Source of the DNA: Pseudomonadota bacterium
Lineage (GTDB): Bacteria > Pseudomonadota > Gammaproteobacteria > Pseudomonadales > Halieaceae
Assembly (NCBI GenBank): GCA_002862405.1
Contig: PKCZ01000093.1
Location: forward strand, 1 to 38,354
Length of the DNA: 38,354 bases
Reading direction: 5' to 3'
Below the pieces are notes generated by a model. That model saw nothing but the letters and a program-made list of their open reading frames with translations. It was not told the origin of the DNA and did no database searches. Position 1 is the stretch's first letter. Each line of letters begins with the position of its first letter. The translations under genes were made by a program, and so were the position numbers. This document shows, piece after piece, positions 36,180-38,354 of the stretch.

Positions 36180-37274
36180 ATGGGCATCAAATGCGGCATT
36201 GTCGGGTTACCTAACGTAGGAAAATCGACCCTATTTAATGCACTAACAAAGGCAGGTATTGATGCGGAGAATTTCCCGTTCTGCACAATCGAACCGAATG
36301 CAGGCGTAGTGTCGGTGCCCGATCCCCGGCAAGACGCTATTAAAAGTCTCGTCAAACCTGAGCGCTCTATTCCGGCAACAATGGAATTCGTTGATATCGC
36401 TGGACTGGTTGCCGGCGCCTCAAAAGGTGAAGGACTAGGCAATCAGTTCCTCGCCAATATTCGAGAGACTGACGCGATCGCGCACGTGGTGCGTTGCTTT
36501 GAGGATCCGAACGTCATCCATGTCGCTAACCAGATCGATCCGCTGGCCGATATTGAAACGATTAATACCGAACTTGCGCTCGCTGATCTCGAAAGCTGTG
36601 AAAAACAACTTCAGCGCGTTGTTAGGACAGCCAAAAGTGGCGACAAAGTCGCTGTGGCAACCAAATCACTATTGGAAGAAAAATTGCTGCCACACCTCAA
36701 CGAGGCGCTACCTGTGCGAGCGTTGGAGCTCGCTGACAGCGAACTGGCCCTCGTGAAAACCATGCACCTGTTGACCACGAAGCCGACGATGTACATCGCC
36801 AATGTGGCGGAGGATGGATTCGAAGATAACCCTCACCTCGATGCTGTCAGCAACTTTGCAGCGAGTGAGGGGGCAGGCTTGGTCGCTATCTGCAACAAGC
36901 TGGAGTCAGAGATTTCTGAGCTCGAAGATGACGAGAAACTCGAGTTCCTAGCTGATATGGGAATGGATGAGTCAGGTCTCGATCGAACGATTCGCGCGGG
37001 CTATGCGTTGCTGAATCTTCAGACCTACTTTACGGCCGGTCCAAAGGAGGTGCGCGCTTGGACGATCAAAGTAGGAGCGACAGCGCCGGAAGCCGCAGGC
37101 GTTATTCACACAGACTTTCAAAAAGGGTTCATTCGTGCTGAGGTGGTCGCTTACGACGATTTCATTACCTACCAAGGTGAGTCGGGCGCTAAAGAGGCGG
37201 GTAAATGGCGCCTTGAAGGCAAGGAATACACGGTCGCAGATGGCGACGTCATTCGCTTCCGATTCAATGTCTGA
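36180..37274 (+). CDS. ychF: Ribosome-binding ATPase YchF
   Basis: YchF is an Obg-like P-loop protein that prefers ATP, binds ribosomes and acts in stress and translation quality control. The 364 residues show the P-loop GLPNVGKST at 9-17, [30 protein letters not shown], the altered specificity region NVAEDGF in place of NKxD, and the C-terminal TGS domain (about 280-364) with [16 protein letters not shown] and [17 protein letters not shown] lies 7 bases before the ATG. Confidence 0.97.
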   Translation: MGIKCGIVGLPNVGKSTLFNALTKAGIDAENFPFCTIEPNAGVVSVPDPRQDAIKSLVKPERSIPATMEFVDIAGLVAGASKGEGLGNQFLANIRETDAIAHVVRCFEDPNVIHVANQIDPLADIETINTELALADLESCEKQLQRVVRTAKSGDKVAVATKSLLEEKLLPHLNEALPVRALELADSELALVKTMHLLTTKPTMYIANVAEDGFEDNPHLDAVSNFAASEGAGLVAICNKLESEISELEDDEKLEFLADMGMDESGLDRTIRAGYALLNLQTYFTAGPKEVRAWTIKVGATAPEAAGVIHTDFQKGFIRAEVVAYDDFITYQGESGAKEAGKWRLEGKEYTVADGDVIRFRFNV

Positions 37275-37345
37275 CCTGAATGCGGATTCCTGAAAGTAGT
37301 AGCACTGAATAAAGAGAAAAAGTAGTGAAATGAGTCGCCAGGGAA

Positions 37346-37374
37346 TTGACCTCTGCACCATTTATCGACACACT
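37346..37374 (+). promoter_or_regulatory. Candidate promoter for tRNA-Met
   Basis: TTGACC (37346-37351) matches five of six -35 positions and is 17 bases from CACACT (37369-37374), a weak -10. The following ACGCGCCC is a GC-rich discriminator of the kind seen at stringently controlled stable-RNA promoters. Transcription would start a few bases before the mature tRNA. Confidence 0.5.
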
Positions 37375-37386
37375 ACGCGCCCTCGT

Positions 37387-37463
37387 GGCTACGTAGCTCA
37401 GCTGGTTAGAGCACAGCATTCATAATGCTGGGGTCGGTGGTTCAAGTCCACCCGTAGCTACCA
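37387..37463 (+). tRNA. Elongator tRNA-Met (anticodon CAT)
   Basis: This 77-base cloverleaf is close to E. coli elongator tRNA-Met: it begins GGCTACGTAGCTCAGCTGG, has the anticodon loop TTCATAA with CAT, T-loop sequence GGTTCAAGTCC, and encoded CCA. An initiator tRNA would show C1-A72 mispairing and a GGG/CCC anticodon stem, which are absent. The first acceptor pair is G1-U72 rather than G-C. Confidence 0.95.
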
Positions 37464-37475
37464 TATCTTTGGAAA

Positions 37476-37503
37476 AGCAGTGGGGCGTGCCCCTGCTCTT
37501 TTT
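37476..37503 (+). terminator. Intrinsic terminator after tRNA-Met
   Basis: AGCAGTGGGGC pairs with GCCCCTGCT through two short stems with a small bulge, and the sequence CTTTTT follows. It lies 13 bases after the tRNA and closes that transcription unit. Confidence 0.75.
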
Positions 37504-37537
37504 ATGCCCGCAAAAAACCCTGATTTGCTCCAGTTCG

Positions 37538-38354
37538 TTAACGCTTATTAGCTTGCTCAAGGCAGTACCAAGCCATCATTAGATCAAGATGAGCCCCGCC
37601 GCCGTTCTTGAAGAGGGTGATTTCATCGCCGCCACGTTCGCTGCCATCAGCCATAACAAGGTCGTAAAGATCGCCTATGACGTCAGCTGGCGAAATGAGC
37701 CTCTTCGCGATGGGAATACGAAGCTCACCAATATGCTCCAGTACCGTTTCGCACGAGTCTACAAACAGCGATGCGCTTGAAATGAGAACATCATCCGCCT
37801 CTCGCATATCGGGAGCGTGCGCACCGACGAGGTCAATATGTGCACCCAGCTTAACCCACTCTCCCTTGATAACTGGGGACCGGGATGCAGTGGCACTGGT
37901 GATAATATCCGCGCCTCGAACGGCATCCTCGGCCGAATCACAAACGGTCAAGGGGAACGTCATTTCATCAGCAATTGCTAGAGCCCGTTCCCGCGTTCTC
38001 CCCCAAATACGGATATCCGTTAACTGAGGGAATAGCGTGACATAACCCTCCAACAGTCCTTTTGCGATCTGTCCTGTGCCAATGATCGCCAAAGATTTGG
38101 CATCTTTGGGCGCTAAATAACTCGCCCCCAGCAGCGAATCCGCCACAGTCTTCCAGAGAGTCAGTAGCGCCCCGTCAATTAGGGCTACTGGATGACCGCG
38201 GTCTTCGGCGAACAGTGTGAAAAGCCCCTGCACACTGGGTGCTGGCGGGGAGAGTGCTGGGTTATTGGGACGTATCGTTACGGACTTAGTTCCGGCGCCG
38301 AGCCCTATAATAGCGGCGGAGCGCGACAGCAACTCGCCATCGGCCATCGGCATC
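37538..38354 (-). CDS. Ornithine cyclodeaminase / mu-crystallin family protein (5' end missing)
   Basis: The C-terminal 271 or so residues of a Rossmann-fold protein of the ornithine cyclodeaminase family are present; full members have about 310-330 residues, so roughly 40-50 are cut off by the window edge. Visible are the GLFTLFAEDRGHPVALIDGALLTLWKTVA segment, the dinucleotide loop AIIGTGQIAKG, WGRTRERA, and the C-terminal ITLFKNGGGAHLDLMMA. The family includes ornithine cyclodeaminase, alanine dehydrogenases and ketimine (pyrroline-2-carboxylate) reductases; the sequence seen does not decide between these. It is convergent with tRNA-Met and has no neighbour in the window to suggest a pathway. 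Confidence 0.85.
   Translation of the reverse strand, partial: MPMADGELLSRSAAIIGLGAGTKSVTIRPNNPALSPPAPSVQGLFTLFAEDRGHPVALIDGALLTLWKTVADSLLGASYLAPKDAKSLAIIGTGQIAKGLLEGYVTLFPQLTDIRIWGRTRERALAIADEMTFPLTVCDSAEDAVRGADIITSATASRSPVIKGEWVKLGAHIDLVGAHAPDMREADDVLISSASLFVDSCETVLEHIGELRIPIAKRLISPADVIGDLYDLVMADGSERGGDEITLFKNGGGAHLDLMMAWYCLEQANKR

Overview
The window is a stretch of housekeeping chromosome from a Gram-negative gammaproteobacterium. The evidence is a complete Lpt/Kdo gene set, LolB, an MlaC-type periplasmic protein, RapZ, the mreBCD cluster and many gene adjacencies shared with Pseudomonas and E. coli (for example kdsD-kdsC-lptC-lptA-lptB-rpoN-hpf, lolB-ispE-tRNA-Gln-prs, hemA-prfA-prmC-moeB). 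Moderate GC and the particular neighbours would suit a marine group such as the Halieaceae/OM60 relatives, but that placement is inference. I see no mobile elements, CRISPR arrays, phage genes or foreign-looking segments.

Layout. (1) 1-2953, minus strand: mlaC-ibaG-murA-hisG-hisD; hisD is cut by the window edge. (2) 3105-10181, plus strand: yrbG-kdsD-kdsC-lptC-lptA-lptB, which makes Kdo and exports LPS, mostly with 4-base start/stop overlaps, then rpoN-hpf, an intrinsic terminator, and rapZ. (3) 10264-12147, plus: mgtE and darP (yjgA). (4) 12108-18909, minus: mreB-mreC-mreD-maf-yhdP, covering cell shape and envelope lipid homeostasis. (5) 19113-22305, plus: gatC-gatA-gatB amidotransferase, divergent from mreB. 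(6) 22317-26516: smrA (minus) divergent from cysZ (plus), rhlB (minus) divergent from a MATE exporter (plus). (7) 26504-30581, minus: hemA-prfA-prmC-moeB. (8) 30681-37274, plus: TPR lipoprotein-lolB-ispE-tRNA-Gln-prs-rplY-pth-ychF. (9) tRNA-Met with its own promoter and terminator, then a partial ornithine cyclodeaminase family gene on the minus strand.

The genes converge on envelope construction (murA, Kdo/Lpt, Lol, Mla, Mre, YhdP), translation (gatCAB, prfA, prmC, pth, rplY, hpf, ychF, tRNAs) and precursor metabolism (prs, ispE, hemA, hisG). No stretch over 300 bases lacks a gene; the longest spacer is about 200 bases between mreB and gatC.

I did not find a clear new multi-gene system. The points most worth a second look are: an mreC gene that appears to need an ATC start codon; an mlaC stranded without mlaFEDB; loss of ptsN and npr from the rpoN locus with a terminator in their place; a smrA/cysZ promoter with overlapping back-to-back -10 elements next to a perfect inverted repeat; hairpin-rich leaders of mreB and yrbG; and a MoeB that lacks its last zinc cysteine.
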